Assembly (NCBI GenBank): GCA_030278955.1
Contig: JAOANR010000005.1
Span: forward strand, 28,821,849 to 28,885,848
Source: Hygrophila difformis
Taxonomy: Eukaryota > Streptophyta > Magnoliopsida > Lamiales > Acanthaceae
Direction: 5' to 3'
DNA: 64,000 nt
Below, in pieces: positions 41,028 through 53,952 of the stretch. Under the pieces are notes generated by a model. The model searched no databases. It was not told where the DNA came from and saw nothing but the letters and a program-made list of their open reading frames with translations. How positions within the stretch are numbered: the first letter of the stretch is position 1; every line of letters begins with the position of its first letter. The position numbers and the translations under genes were made by a program.

Positions 41028-42049
41028 ATCCGGAAGAAAGGAGACCTCCAGATGCACAAACAGATCAAAACAGCATAAGGAGGTCAACGGAGGGCCCCAC
41101 AGCCGCCGCCGCCGTCGCCGCCGTCATCATCGGAGGTTCGCCGGAGCTCCGGTGAAGTCGCCGGAAGTTGGTCGGAATTTCGCCGGAAAGTCACCGGCAC
41201 CGGTCAACGACCGGTCAACGTCGGAACAGTGTCGCCGGACTCAGTGGGCCCCATTCGGATGAAAGTTGGAGGAATTTCTTCCTTTGTCGCAGAGTTACCA
41301 CTTTGTCGCGGAGTACCACTTTGTCGCGGAGTTACCTTTGTCGCGGAGTACCACTTTGTCGCGGAGTTACCTTTGTCGCGGAGTTACCACTTTGTCGCGG
41401 AACCCCCCTCTAGCGACAAGGAGAGAGAACAAGATAGAGAGAGAGACCTGGTCGCGGAACAACTTTGTCGCGGAACCCCCTTCCGCGACAAAACCCCCTT
41501 CCGCGACACAGTCCAGCATCGCGACCAAGTATGCCTAGCGCCACAAGGAGAAGGCTCGAGCCAGAAGAACCCCTGTCGCGGTGCCTTGCTTCGCGACACG
41601 ACCCTCTTAGCGACAAAGCTTATCCAGTTTACTATTTCCTTGTATCCAGTTTGTTGAAAACCTTGCTAGGGTTGTTTAACTTAGTATTATGGGCTTCCTC
41701 TATATATATGGGGTCCCCAAGCTTTTGTATTCACTTTGATATTTTTGAACAACTCATTTCATTGAATCAAAGTCACTTTTCTCTCTTGAGAGCCAACACT
41801 TGGTTCTCAACCCTTTGTGAGTAAACCCTAGGTTCACCCACACCATTGAAGATTGGAATTTGCTTCAATGGCCTTATTGGAAGATGCACTCATGAAATCC
41901 ATTTGTCTTGGGTAAATCTCACTTCCCTTGGATTTACTTAGTCCCCTTCTTCCAAAAATTCCCCTATCCTTTTATTTTTTCTTTATTTTGTGTTCTTGTT
42001 CATCTCCTTCATCCAAGGACCAACTTAGCAAGCAAACCGATCCATGGCA
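40802..42049 (+). mobile_element. 3' LTR of element B
   Basis: 1248 bp from TGACATGGATGTC to CATGGCA, preceded by a purine tract. U3 contains the last ~75 codons of pol, a CCGG-rich stretch (41090-41230), a minisatellite (41278-41610) and a TATA box TATATATATGG (near 41699). Start and end agree with the LTR at 61451-62383. Confidence 0.75.
41278..41610. repeat. U3 minisatellite with TTTGTCGCGG core
   Basis: Repeated TTTGTCGCGGAGTTACC or AGTACCAC units (about eight copies, 41283-41400), then looser CGCGGAACCCC and CGCGACA units to ~41610, including inverted forms. It occupies the same place in U3 as the other minisatellites but differs in sequence. Confidence 0.85.
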
Positions 42050-44240
42050 AACTTCATCCGGGAAGATATCAGAATTTTCATCCAACATCCTGGAAAAGTC
42101 AATAGGAATATCAAGTGCATCAGTGCAAGTTCTGTAAATATCATCAACAGGTTTTGCAAAAGCAAGGAAACAGTAACCTGTTGAGGTCGGTGCGCGCATT
42201 GTTTGCTCAAAATCGGTTCGAGTCGTCAGCAGGCAAGGATTGGCAGAGGTGCTCTCGATGTAGAGGGTCTTTCCTTTGTCCTTCAATTTTCGCTCTACCT
42301 CGTCCTTCTTCATGTTAGCACGCAGAATTTCTTGATCTGCTCGAACCATTTTTACAGACAGTGGCTTGACATTTATTTTCTTTTGTTTAAAAAATAAAAG
42401 ATAAACAATTGGCACGACCCTTGTATTTGACATCGCGATCATACAACCACGGTCGGCCCAATAAAATGTGGCAGGCAGTCATGGGGATGACGTCACAAAT
42501 GACATTTTCAGAATAGGAACCGATCTTGATAGGAATCTTGGCTCGTCGGTTGACTTTCAGGTCGCTATTGTCATTCATCCAATGGAGGTGGTAGGGACTC
42601 GGATGCTCTTCAGTTGGAATGCCTAACCTGCGAACAACATAGGCACTCACATCATTAGTGCAACTACCATTGTCAACAATTACAGAAGCAACATTGCCCT
42701 TTAAATCAAAATGACAATAAAATAAATTCTCCCGTTGCTCGTCAGATCGAGGGTTTTCTTCTGATCGTTCAGCACTGAGAGTTCGCATAGCCACCAAATT
42801 AGTTAGCTTGTGATCCTCTTCAACTATTTCCTCGGCAGCGTAGAATTCTTCACTGTCATCGGAGTCCACATTTTCTTCTCTCTCAGCCTGTTCAGGTTGT
42901 TCATCATCAGAGTCAATGATTCTCCAAGATCCGTCTTCCATGAGTGCAGCTCTTTTGGTGAAAGGGCACTCAGGAGAGTAATGTCCCTTCCGACCGCATT
43001 CGAAGCACGTGACTTCCTTCTTTCGATCCTTGTCAAATTTAGGCCTCTCGATGACCGCGGGTTTAGGACCTTCTGGACGGTAGGTCTTAAATTCCTTGGC
43101 CATTTCGAAACCTTTCGACTTGGGCTTATCGTCCCTGGGAATGAACGTCCTTTGACCCCAAGGTTTCTGCGAACTGGATCCGGAATCCTGTCGGTATTTC
43201 TGCACTCGAGGTCGATCATCGGTTTCAAGCTTCATGGCTAGCTCCACCAAATCGGATAAAGTGTCGTATGGTCGCAGCTTAGCCTCCTTTCGGATCTCGA
43301 TTCGGAGTCCTTTGAGAAATCTAGACTTCGTGATGCCCTCGTCTTCAATTACTCCGGCTTTCAGTAAGAGAGTCTCCATTTCCTTGAAATACTCCTCTAC
43401 CGACCTGTTCCCTTGAACAAGAAAGGCAAGCTTATCATATAAGTCCTGTCGGTAGTGAGATGGAACAAATCTGTTCTCCATAATCCGAGTAAGTGTGGCC
43501 CAAGTCTGAATGGGATCATAGCCATTCCGATGAATGTCATGAGTCACCTTCTGCCACCATACCAACGCGTAATCTTTGAAAGCACAAACGGCCACATTGA
43601 CCTTTTTGATATCTGCGTAGTTATGGCAGTTGAAAATGAGCTCCATCGAATGCTTCCATTCAAGGAACTCATCCGGATTGGATGTTCCCTTGAATGTAGG
43701 AATGTCGAACTTGATCCCCTTCAAGTCTCTGTCGGGCTCATCATATCTGTTGATTCGGCGGGGGTTCCTGTGGTACACCTCCTCATCGGGATCTGACTCA
43801 GATTCATGTTGTTGATGTCCGACTGGTCTAGGTGGAGCTGGTACTCGTGGCGGTTGTAGATTTGCGGGTGTCTGAGGTACAGGGTTGTTTCGGCCAGCTT
43901 GTCGGGGTCCCTGTTGCTGGGCCTCGATCTCGTCCTCGGCCTCTTCCATTTCATGGCTTCGTACCCCCTGGGGTCCACTTTGATGGCTCCGAGGAGTACT
44001 GGATGTCGCAAGTGGAGTGGCCTGTGGAGTGGTTCGGTCAAACACTTCCTGTATTTTCAGTTCAAGTCGTCTCATGGTGTCAGATTGAACAGCGTTCCCA
44101 TGCATGACCATGTCGTCCTTGAAAGTATCAACCCGATGATTCAAATCATCTATCCGCTGATCCATGTTGTCCAAACGAGTAGTCATTTTGAGCAACATAT
44201 CCATCAAATCCTTGTTCGAGGGCAGTCCTGAACCTGCCAT
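42050..44240 (-). pseudogene. Gag-protease of gypsy element C, truncated and frameshifted
   Basis: Minus strand, ATG at 44240 (MAGSGLPSNKDLMD). 617 codons are open to 42387 and include gag (FKGTSNPDEFLEWKHSMEL), CCHC knuckle CFECGRKGHYSPEC and protease ([22 protein letters not shown]). A frameshift near 42390-42440 in an A/T run interrupts; the frame resumes (VKPLSVKMVRADQE) to SRMLDENSDIFPDEV and stops at the border with element B's LTR. RT, RNase H and integrase are absent. Confidence 0.85.
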
Positions 44241-45973
44241 GTCAGAATACTAACACAGAAAAATTAAATAGCACCTGCAAAGACGATGAAAATATTATAT
44301 ATAATAATAATAAAAATAGGATAAAATAAAACAAACCAAATAAAATAAAAGACGGAATTTATCTGGATCACTCGGTAAAATTACTCAGTTTGCTCACAAC
44401 CCAATGGCTGAATGCTGGTTTAATTCACAACCTGGTATAAATCCGCAGTCCACAGTGATCACAAACAAATTTCGAGTGGCGGAGGGTGAGGCCTGAATAT
44501 ACGGACGCACAATACACGGATCAAATGTAACTGCTCGACTCAATTCAAAAAAATAAGGTATGATTATATGTCATGCAATGCAAGCAATTATGTTCAACAC
44601 CTTATGCGAGCAATTATCACAGCAACAGTGTATGTGGTCCCAATATAGAAGTGAAAAATAAAATCTCACAAACACTCGGTAAATACCCAGAATACTCAAA
44701 TGACTTCTCGGGCTAGGTTTCACGAGGTGCCAGTCCAATATCCACTTTATTGTAAAAATTACTCAAGTGGCTTCTTGGGCTAGGGTTTCACGTACGTGCC
44801 AGTCCGATATTCACCTTATTGTATTCCACTCAAGAAAAATAAAAATAGGAACAAAATATCACAAGTGAAGGAATAAGAAAATTTCCAACACTTAAAATTC
44901 CTTCAGCCAATTCGGTCTATAGAGGTGATGCGAAATGCGAGTAGACCGAACTGGGCTTCCTTGTCCTTGGTGCGAATTCCTTCAGGCAATTCGGTTTAGA
45001 GGTCAATTCGGTTTATTGGAAAAGACCGAATTGGCACTATAGACCGAATTGGGTGTTGAGCCTTGATGATTTCTTCAGCTTTGGAGGGCAATTCGGTTTA
45101 AGAGGGGCAATTCGGTTTAGACCGGATTGAGTGTAATAGACCGAATTGATTTTTGAATTCAGCTCACAATTTTTGACTTTTCTTCCTCCTCTTTCGGTAG
45201 TTGTTGTGCTTGCCCACTCCTTTTGGCCAACTTTTCACACCAAAATCTTGTGCATTAAATGCAACACATCATTACAAAATCAAAATGCCTTATTTATGGC
45301 AAATGATTGGACACATTAATGAATGCCTCTATTACATAGCCCTTTTGCATACAAGCAAAAATCCTACCAAATCCTATCAATCCTACCTATTACAATCTTG
45401 TCAAGAACACTTTGAAGATGTCAAGAACAAGATGAATATGATATGAACACACCAAGAACAACAAAATAATCTCACACCACAAACCCTAAATACCCACTGT
45501 TGTGTGAAAATATGCAAGTATAATTTGTCAAACAAAATATCATGCACACATATCACACAATGGAAAATATATGGGTGTGGAGAGACAAGATGGGACACGG
45601 TATTAGGCACAAAACCACAAGATACCAAGATCTAAACACAAAACAAGAAGCAAAATATATGAATTTTCGGATTTTTCAACAAGAACACCCAAGAACTTCA
45701 AACTAGCATAACTTTGTCATACGATGTCCGTTTCCGAAGATCTTTTATGTAAACACATCTACTCGACGAGAGGAACACACATATGAAGTCAGATTTCAGA
45801 AAAACCTGACGAGCAAATACCAGAATTTTCGAAAAGTGGACAACAAGCTATTTTAGGGTTTTCTTGAATTTTTAGGAACAAAAACACAAAGATAAGAAGA
45901 TATTTTTTTTGGGTTTTTAAGATGATAAAAACAAGTAGAACCAAGATAAGCTCTGATACCAAATAAATTAGGA
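44241..45973 (-). other. Leader and primer site of element C
   Basis: Non-coding, ~1.7 kb. The minus-strand primer site TGGTATCAGAGC is at 45961-45950, 12 bases from the LTR end. At 44890-45140 repeats of CAATTCGGTTTA and TAGACCGAATTG occur, the same inverted pair that fills the U3 minisatellite of the adjoining LTR. The part near 44690-44820 (GGCTTCTCGGGCTAGG..TTCACG, CCAGTCC.ATATCCAC) is similar to 51815-51940. Confidence 0.75.
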
Positions 45974-47187
45974 TGCCATGGATCTCTTGGTTACTAACTT
46001 GCTAAAAAGGATTAACAAGGAAATGGAAGATTAACAAAGGATAGAGAAGCTAAACCGCAACAAGAATCGTCGGGGGAAGCAACCAATGTGTTCTAAACAT
46101 TGACCTCATCCCAATCCTTCCACTCAAGCCTCGGTTTGATGATCAACCATGGTAGCTTCAAGCCAAGTTGATGAATGTTTCCAAGCAAACATTCAAAGTG
46201 TGTGTGAGAGTGTTTATGAACTCACAAGTGATCTTTGAAGAGAGAAAACTAATATTCATTCAAGCAAAGATGTCTTACAAGTGAGGGGAAGGTCATATAT
46301 ATAGGCCAAACCCCTTAGAAAATAAAAGGAATGAAAGATACATAAAAAATGGACCAAGTGCGGGTTACGAGGCAATTCGGTCTATGGCAATTCGGTTTAA
46401 GAGGGGCAATTCGGTTTAGACCGAATTGGCTAGACCGAATTGAGAGAGTTAGGAAAATTTTCCAAGGCATGGAGGCAATTCGGTCTATGGCAATTCGGTT
46501 TAGACCGAATTGGCTAGACCGAATTGAGAGAGTTAGGAAAATTTTCTATGGCATGGAGGCAATTCGGTTTAGACCGAATTGGGTAGACCAAATTGGCTTC
46601 AATGCCTTAGCCAAATTTCATATGCTCTTATTCAATGCCTTAGCCAAATTTCATATGCTCTTATTTTCTACACTATTACAAAATATATTATCCGACCAAT
46701 CTTCGACTTGTCCGAAAATTATCCGGCGACCGGCGATGGCTCCGGCCGACCTCCGGCGAACTTCCGGTCAATTTTCCGGCGAGTTCCGTTTGACCTTCCG
46801 ACGATGCTTCGGAGCTCCGGTGGCTTCTCCGGTCGACTTCCGGCGACGGCCAACTTCCGGCCATCTTTCCGGCGAGCTCCATTTGACTTTCCGGCGATGC
46901 TCCGATGGCTTCTCCGGTTATCTTCCGGTGACTCTCCGGCGGCGGTGATGGCTTACTGCTTCAAAATTGGGGATTCCATGGTTGGAATCAACCATGGAAT
47001 CCCTCCGGTCTCATCGAGCTGGATCATGATCAATGCTTTCGGATTGTGGCCTTCTTCTCTATTGATTTCTTCTTGGAATTCCTCAGTCTTGAGAAGGCTT
47101 TCAATCCGGTCCATGAATTTCCTTGTCCGGGTCCTGGAGTGTGGTCCTGATGGGATACTTAATGCTATAGATTTGGCTCCCACGCCA
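45974..47187 (-). mobile_element. Gypsy LTR shared by elements C and D
   Basis: Minus-strand LTR ending CATGGCA at 45974, next to a tRNA-Met site. From its U3 start (~47187) come a pol tail ([14 protein letters not shown]), a CCGG-rich stretch (46950-46720), an AT-rich stretch, a CAATTCGG minisatellite (46590-46372) and a TATA box CATATATATAGGCC (near 46290). It is the 5' LTR of element C (left) and also stands where the 3' LTR of element D (right) belongs. Confidence 0.75.
46372..46590. repeat. U3 minisatellite with CAATTCGGTTTA / TAGACCGAATTG
   Basis: Repeats of CAATTCGGTTTAGACCGAAT-type palindromes, inside a larger duplication of ~100 bp (GAATTGAGAGAGTTAGGAAA, then ATTTTC.A.GGCATGGAGG occurs twice, near 46436 and 46520). 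Each unit can form a hairpin. Confidence 0.85.
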
Positions 47188-50100
47188 GAAGTGTGCCATT
47201 TTACTGAATCGGTCTACCACCACGAAAATCGAATCCTTACTTCGGGCAGTGCGGGGTAGTCCGAGCACAAAGTCCATTGATGAATCAACCCATGGGCCTT
47301 CGGGAATTGGAAGAGGCATATAAAGTCCATGCGGGTGGGATGTGGATTTTGCCTTCAGACAGACAATACACTTGGAGATAAAGTCATCCACATCTCTCCT
47401 CATTCCCGGCCAATAAAACCTTTCAGTCAAAATTCCAGAAGTGGCGGTTCTGCCGAAATGTCCCATGAGGTCGCCACTGTGTACCTCTCGAATGAGCAAC
47501 TCTCGAATTGATCCTCGTGGGATGCACAAACGGTTTTCATAGTATAGAAATCCTTCGAGTCTCGAAAATTCTTTGAAACCGTGTGCTTCGGTTGCCGTCC
47601 AAGCTTCCTGAAAGTCCGGATCAGTGGCATATAGATCCTTCACATGTTCAAACCCAATCAAATGAGTCGTGGCATAGGCTGCTAAGGTGTGTCTTCGGGA
47701 GAGGGCATCCACTACAACATTCTCCTTTCCCTTCTTGTATTTGAGTACATAAGGGAAGGTCTCTATGAATCCGCTCCATCGGGCATGCCGTTTTCCCGAT
47801 TGACCTTGCGTCCTAATGTGCTTAAGGGTCTCGTGATCCGTATGAATGATGAATTCACGACCCCTTAAGTAGTGCTGCCACGTTTTCAAAGTCCTGACCA
47901 CAACGTAGAGCTCCTTGTCATAGGTTGAGTAGTTCAGAATTGCTCCGGAGAATTTCTCACTGTGGTATGCCACGGGTCTTCCATCTTGGAGTAAAACTGC
48001 TCCCATTCCCGTGCCCGACGCGTCACATTCGATCTCGAATGACTTTTCAAAGTTCGGTAGGGCCAAGACTGGGGCTTGGGTCAGCTTCTCTTTCAGCAAA
48101 TCAAAACTTTTCTGTTCCGGCAGCCCCCACTTGAAAACCAATCCTTTCTTGAGCAGCGAGGTGAGGGGTGCCGCTATCAAACTGAATTCAGGGACAAACC
48201 TCCGAAAGAAACCACATAGGCCTAAGAATTGCCTAACTTCATGAACAGTGGTAGGCGGTTTCCAGTCTGAGATTGCCTTGATCTTACTTTTATCGACTTT
48301 TAATCCGCCATCTCCAACAATGTATCCTAGAAAAGATAGTTCAGTTGCATGGAATGTGCACTTTTCCATATTTGCATACAACTGGGCTTCTCGCAGAGTA
48401 TTCAATACCTGTTGGACATGGTTGATATGATCAGCAGTTGAAGAACTGTAAACTAATATATCATCAAAATAAACAACTACAAATTTATTTATATAGGGGC
48501 GAAGGGTCTCATTCATAAGGCGCATGAAGGTGGAAGGAGCGTTCGTCAGTCCAAATGGCATGACAAGCAATTCATAGAGTCCAAATTTGGTCTTAAACGC
48601 GGTCTTCCACTCATCTCCCGGCTGCATCCGGATCTGATGATAACCACTTCGCAGATCTATTTTTGAGAAAATGCTGGCATGGCCCAGCTCATCTAGCATG
48701 TCATCGAGACGTGGTATTGGGTGCCGATACTTGATAGTAATGGCATTCACGGCTCTGCAGTCCACACACATGCGCCAGGTTCCATCCTTCTTGGGTACCA
48801 AGAGAACAGGTACGGCACAAGGTGAGAGGCTCTCACGCACCCAACCCTTGTTCATCAATTCTTGCACTTGGCGCTGTACTTCTTTTGTCTCTTCCGGTGT
48901 CATCTGGTAGGCAGGCCTGTTCGGAATGGAAGCTCCCGGCACGAAGTCAATTCGATGCTCGATTCCTCGCAGAGGCGGGAGGCCTGATGGAACTTCTTCC
49001 GGAAAGACATCAGCATTTTTCTCTAACATCCTGGAAAATTCAGTAGGAATATTAGGTGCAGCAGTGCATGTTCTGTAAGAACTGTCAATGGGTTTAGAAA
49101 AGGTAAGGAAACAGTAACCTTTCGAATTAGGCTCGCAGAGGGTTTGATCGAAATCAGTCCTTGTCATCAGAAGACAGGGATTCGCGGACGGCTCTTGAAT
49201 ACTGATAGCTTTGGCTTTACCCTTCCTTTCCTCTTTTTCCTTTCTCATGTTGGCCCGTAATGCTTCTTGATCAGCTCTCAACAATTTTACAGACAATGGC
49301 TTGATGTTTATTTTCCTACCCTCAAAAATAAAAGATATCGTGTTGGCACGCCCCTTGTAATTTACATCTCGGTCGAACAGCCATGGGCGGCCAAGAAGGA
49401 TATGACACACAGTCATTGGCACTACGTCACAGACAACATCTTCAGCATAGGAACCAATCTTGATTGGAATCTTGGCTCTTCGGTTGACCTTTAAATCACT
49501 GTTGTCGTTCATCCAATGCAAGAGATAGGGACTGGGATGTGCTTCAGTCAGTTATTTAATCTGCGAACGTCATAGTCACTCACAGCGTTAGTGCAACTCC
49601 CATTGTCAACTATGATTGAAGCTACACTTCCCTTAAGATCACAATGACAATAAAATAAATTCTCCCTTTGTTCAGTGGAGCTAGGAGTTCCTTCGGCCTT
49701 TTCTGCACTAAGGGACCGCATGGCCACTAGGTTTGTCAGTGCATGGTCCTCTTCGATTGTTTCCTCCGGTTCTTCATAGAACTCATCATCATTGTCATCG
49801 TTCTGTTCATTGTGATCCCCTCTGGCTGGTTCCTCTTCATCATCAGAAAACAAAAGCGTTATAGCTCCATCTTCCATAACTGCAGCCCTTTTAACATAGG
49901 CGCAATTGGGGGAGATGTGTCCCTTGCGGCTACACTTGTAGCAAGTCACTTCCCTTTGTTTGTCCTTCTCGAACCGGGGTCTTTCGACGGTTGCGGGCTT
50001 CGGGGCCTCTTGTCGGTAGACCTTGAAGTCCTTGGTCATTTCAAAACCTTTGGTTCGGGGCTTGTCTTCTTTTGGAGCCCACGGTTTGTTCCACTGCTTC

Positions 50101-51387
50101 TGAGAGCTAGAAGTAGCTCCGGCATTTGATCTGAACTGAACCCGTGGTCCGGATTCTTTGAATTGCTTTTCAAGTTGGGCAGCAAGTTCTACCAATTCTT
50201 CCAATGTGTTGTAAGGTCGCAATTTGGCTTCTTTCCAGATTTCCGCTCTTAAACCTCGAAGGAATCTGGTTATGGTCAGCTCCTCGTCCTCTATGCATTC
50301 GGCTTTCATCATTAGAATTTCCATCTCTTGATAGTACTCAGGTACAGTTTTGGAACTTTGGTTTAAGAAGGAAAGTTTCTCATAAGTACCATGCGGTAAT
50401 GAGATGGCACGAATCGGTGGTGCATCAACCCGGTGAGATGTTCCCATGTCCGGACAGGCTGATGTCCTCCTCGAATTTCGCGAAGCGTTCTCTGCCACCA
50501 AATCAACGCATAGTCCTTAAACGCACAAACAGCCATATTGACCTTTCTGAGTTCCGGATAGTCATGACAGTTAAAAATGAGTTCCATTTGATCTTTCCAT
50601 TCCAAGTATTCATCTGGGTCGGAGGTGCCTCGGAACATGGGAATCTCGAACTTGATTCCTTTCATTTCCTGATGTTGCTCACGATCCCGATTGTTCTGAT
50701 GGTGCCTTGGATTGGGTCTGTCAATTCTTGGTCCTGCATGAAAATCATTGAAATCATCAGATTCATCGTCGCCAAAATCATCATTATTTATTATATTATC
50801 ATTATCATTCAAATTTTGTGCAAGTGGTGCTCTTGGGTGTCGCGGGTTTCGCGGAACGGGTGGACGCGGTTGGCTTGTTATTCCAAAATTTGTTGGCGCT
50901 CGCGTGCAACGGCCATTTGCCGTGGTCCCATTTGCCTATTCAGTGGAGGGTTGAATTCAACCCGTTGCCGGTGGGCCATGGCAGCTTCTGCTTCCGCCAT
51001 GTCCCTCGGGTTAATGCCTGTAGCACCAACACCACTAGCTCCCACACCACTGGGACCTGCACCACTAACTCCTACGCCACTGGCTCCCGTTGGTGGACTA
51101 GCATGGACAGTTTCTGGGGTCGTTTGGGGAGTCCCTTGGGGTGTTCTTTTGTCAAACTCCTCTTGCAATCTTTGCTCAACAGCCTGCAAGGTTTCGGCTC
51201 GCACAGCTGCGGCACGTCGAGCCAACTCTCCGTTTAGTCCTCCTTCGACTATCTCCAGTCTTTGTCCCATTTCAGAGAATTGTCCAGTTAGTCCATCTAT
51301 CTTCTCGGTTAAAGCTCGCACTTGACGACCATTTTCAGCTATCATGGCCCTTAATTCCTGTGGCGTCATCTCGGAGTCACCTGCCAT
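47188..51387 (-). pseudogene. Gag-pol of gypsy element D, frameshifted and internally deleted
   Basis: Minus strand, ATG at 51387 (MAGDSEMTPQEL). Gag is split over three frames (51387-50878, 50812-50363, 50501-49548). A shift near 49550 leads into a long pol frame (to 47101): protease end, RT (YFDDILVYS), RNase H, integrase zinc domain and the first catalytic Asp ([17 protein letters not shown]). At 47188, right after SKMAHF, the rest of integrase is missing and LTR sequence follows. Domain content and gaps show a dead copy; its closest relatives in the window are elements B and C. Confidence 0.85.
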
Positions 51388-53375
51388 AGTAATATACCAA
51401 AGCAAGATAGAAATATTATAGATATAAAGTGGTTAGAAAGAAAATATTTTTCTGGGCCTCTCAGTGTATCACTCTCACTCTTGATCACAACCCAATGAGG
51501 TAAATTGAGGTTAATTCACAATTCGGAGAATGCAAACCGAAATGGCCACAAATTTTGGAAATGGAACGATTGAGTGAGGACTGGATTTGGAACTCGCAAT
51601 ACACGGACATTGTGTAACTGCTCGACTCAATTCAAGGAAGCAATGATATGTATGTGATATGCAATGCAATGCAAATGATAATTGAGCACAAGTCGATTAG
51701 TGCAATTGCTCTCAACGTTCACTATCCTTCGAAATTGGTTGTCCTTAATCTCTCCCAATATAAGTAAGCTCACTTTGAAAAATAACACTCGGAAAAAATT
51801 CGCAATACTCAAGTGGCTTCTCGGCTAGGTATCACAACTTATGAGAGGAATTCCAATGCCTTTATAATAGGCGGAACTTCAACTCAATGTTCGTGAACTA
51901 TGTTCAGAGGAACAATTGTGCCAGTCAGATATCCACTTTATTGTATCACTAAAAATATAGTCCCAATGTCCCAAAGTATGTTTGTGGCTCACTTTTACAC
52001 TCAAAACACTCAAGGAAGTCAAAACCCTAGAATTTTCAAAAGTTGGCAGCTTTGAACTTCAGTTCAGATTTTCTGTTTTGCAATTTTGGCTGTTTTCGGG
52101 ACAGCAAATCGTCTCCCATTAATGTGGGGTTTTATGAATATCAAACTTCCACGGATTGTGAAGAGATGTCAACAAAAAACACCAGTTTTGGTCCCCTCAC
52201 GCGCCCACACGCGCGCCTTCTTTTTGGTGCCGCCAGGAAAGGACACCTTTTGCCAAAAATGTGATAACGACCTCAAAATAACTCCAAATTTGGTGATTCA
52301 AAATCCTATGGATTTAGCACTCAAAATTCTTGAAGATGGTTGAAGATTCAACTGGAAACTCGAAGAACTCAAGAAGTTATGAACTCCCAAAGTTGCTACT
52401 CTCGCGGGTGCACTTTGGCAGTAATTTTGTTTTCGTTGTTTGATCGACCAAATGAGCTCCAAATGCTTCGAAACCACTTCCAATGGATTCCTAATACCCA
52501 AAATATGTAAATCCACAATGATAGAAGGTCGTCTTTCCCAATGAGAACAAACACCAAAAAGTTCAGAAAGTGAAAATGGACAGCAAACTAGGGCACCTGT
52601 TCAACCAAACTTGTGTTCAATGCTCAAAATGCTTAGTGAATGATGCAATATCCATACATTGATGATTATATGAAGGAAAACAAGCTCATAAACACAAGAT
52701 TACCGAATCAAAAATCAAAACATGGGTATTTTTGGATTTTCGGATGAAGAACATGAAGAACATCAAGAATCTTCAAATGAGCATAACTTTGGCATATGAA
52801 CTCGGATTTGGATGAATCATATACCAATGGAAAGCTCTTGAGATGAGGATCAAGAATATGGGTTCAGATTTCTCAGAAAACCAACGAACAAAAACCAGAA
52901 AATCAAGAAATGGGACAGCAAGCTTTCTTTTTAGGGTTTTCAAAGAGTTTTTGGTGGAATATGAGAGATTTGGAAAAATTTGGGCATTATAACCCCTAGA
53001 AAATGGATGATTTGAAATTGCCAAATGGAAAGTGATTCAAAATGGGGAGTGGTGGTGTGTGAAATGGATGAACAAGAAGAACAAGATGAACAACAAGGTG
53101 TTTGAGAAAATATGGCCAAGATCTTCAAAAATTCATAGAAAATGATTCCCCTGGCCAAATTTTTCAAACTTTATATGAATCTCTATGTAATCAACTCAAG
53201 GAATCCAAATATGAACTTAGATTCCAAAAATTTCAAAGATAAAAATTCGGACAGACCATGAACAGTAACCAGTGAAGCTATTTTTGGTGTTTTTGGTGGT
53301 TTTTGAATTTTTATGGGTTTTGGATGAAGATGAACACAATATGATCAAACTTTGGCTCTGATACCAAATTAAATC
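51388..53375 (-). other. Leader and primer site of element D
   Basis: About 2 kb without a gene on the minus strand from the LTR to gag. The primer site TGGTATCAGAGC is at 53366-53355, 9 bases after the LTR end. Much of it is collinear with the leader of element B. Confidence 0.75.
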
Positions 53376-53952
53376 TGCCACGAACGGACCGTAGTCGGAC
53401 ACAATATTGTTTGGGGTGTTGCCTATTGACACGTGGTGCCAATAGGGGAAAAATGAAACCAAAATAAGAATAAGGAAAAACACAAAGAGATATGGAAGCA
53501 ATCACAATTAAAGGGAGTTGGGAGAAGCTAAACAAGGTATGAAGACCTTGTCCTTAACTCAAGCCAAACATCCAATAACCTTGATTAGTGACCATTTTTG
53601 GATGCTTCAATTCCAAAATGGTGAGGGTTTCCCAATAAACACTCAAAAGGGTATTGTTCAAACTTGGTTTGAGACAATGTGATCTTTTGCAATAAAATAA
53701 GAGAAAGTGTTCTCAAGATTAATATTCAACAAAAGATGTTCAACAAGGTGTGGGAGGCCATATATATAGGCCTCACACTTACAAGGGCAAAATAGGAAGA
53801 AACAATACATGAAAATCCTAGAAAAGCATAAAAATGGTGATCGGCCACTGTTACGACCAGCACTATGGTACGACGCTAGACGAATACTGCGTCGCAGGGT
53901 ATGGCATCGTAGGAACCTGGTGATGTTCTGGAGAGTGGACGACGCTAGAGGG
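53376..53952 (-). mobile_element. 5' LTR of element D, running into the satellite
   Basis: Minus-strand LTR end TGGCA at 53376. TATA box CATATATATAGGCCTC near 53760-53775 and AGGGCAAAATAGGAA next to it are shared with the LTR at 32480-33626. Upstream in U3 (53850-53948) are GACGCTAG and GCGTCG motifs like those of the 32991-33245 minisatellite. At ~53953 the 30-bp satellite starts. The CCGG-rich stretch and TGAC start of the LTR are not present before the satellite. Confidence 0.72.

Larger units (their letters stand above)
34305..42049 (+). mobile_element. Ty3/gypsy chromovirus-like element B, 5' LTR missing
   Basis: A leader (34305-35749) collinear with the reverse complement of 51600-52860, an almost intact gag-pol, a purine tract CAAGGGGGTGGGGA-like (40788-40801) and a 3' LTR (40802-42049). 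There is no 5' LTR or primer site: at 34305 the leader abuts a minus-strand protease fragment. At 42049 the LTR end CATGGCA abuts the truncated pol of another minus-strand element. pol reads into the LTR, a feature of CRM-clade chromoviruses. Confidence 0.85.

Noticed and set aside
46349..46948. 199-codon plus-strand frame across the U3 minisatellite
   Set aside because: Runs through palindromic repeats and the CCGG-rich stretch of a minus-strand LTR; no protein signature.
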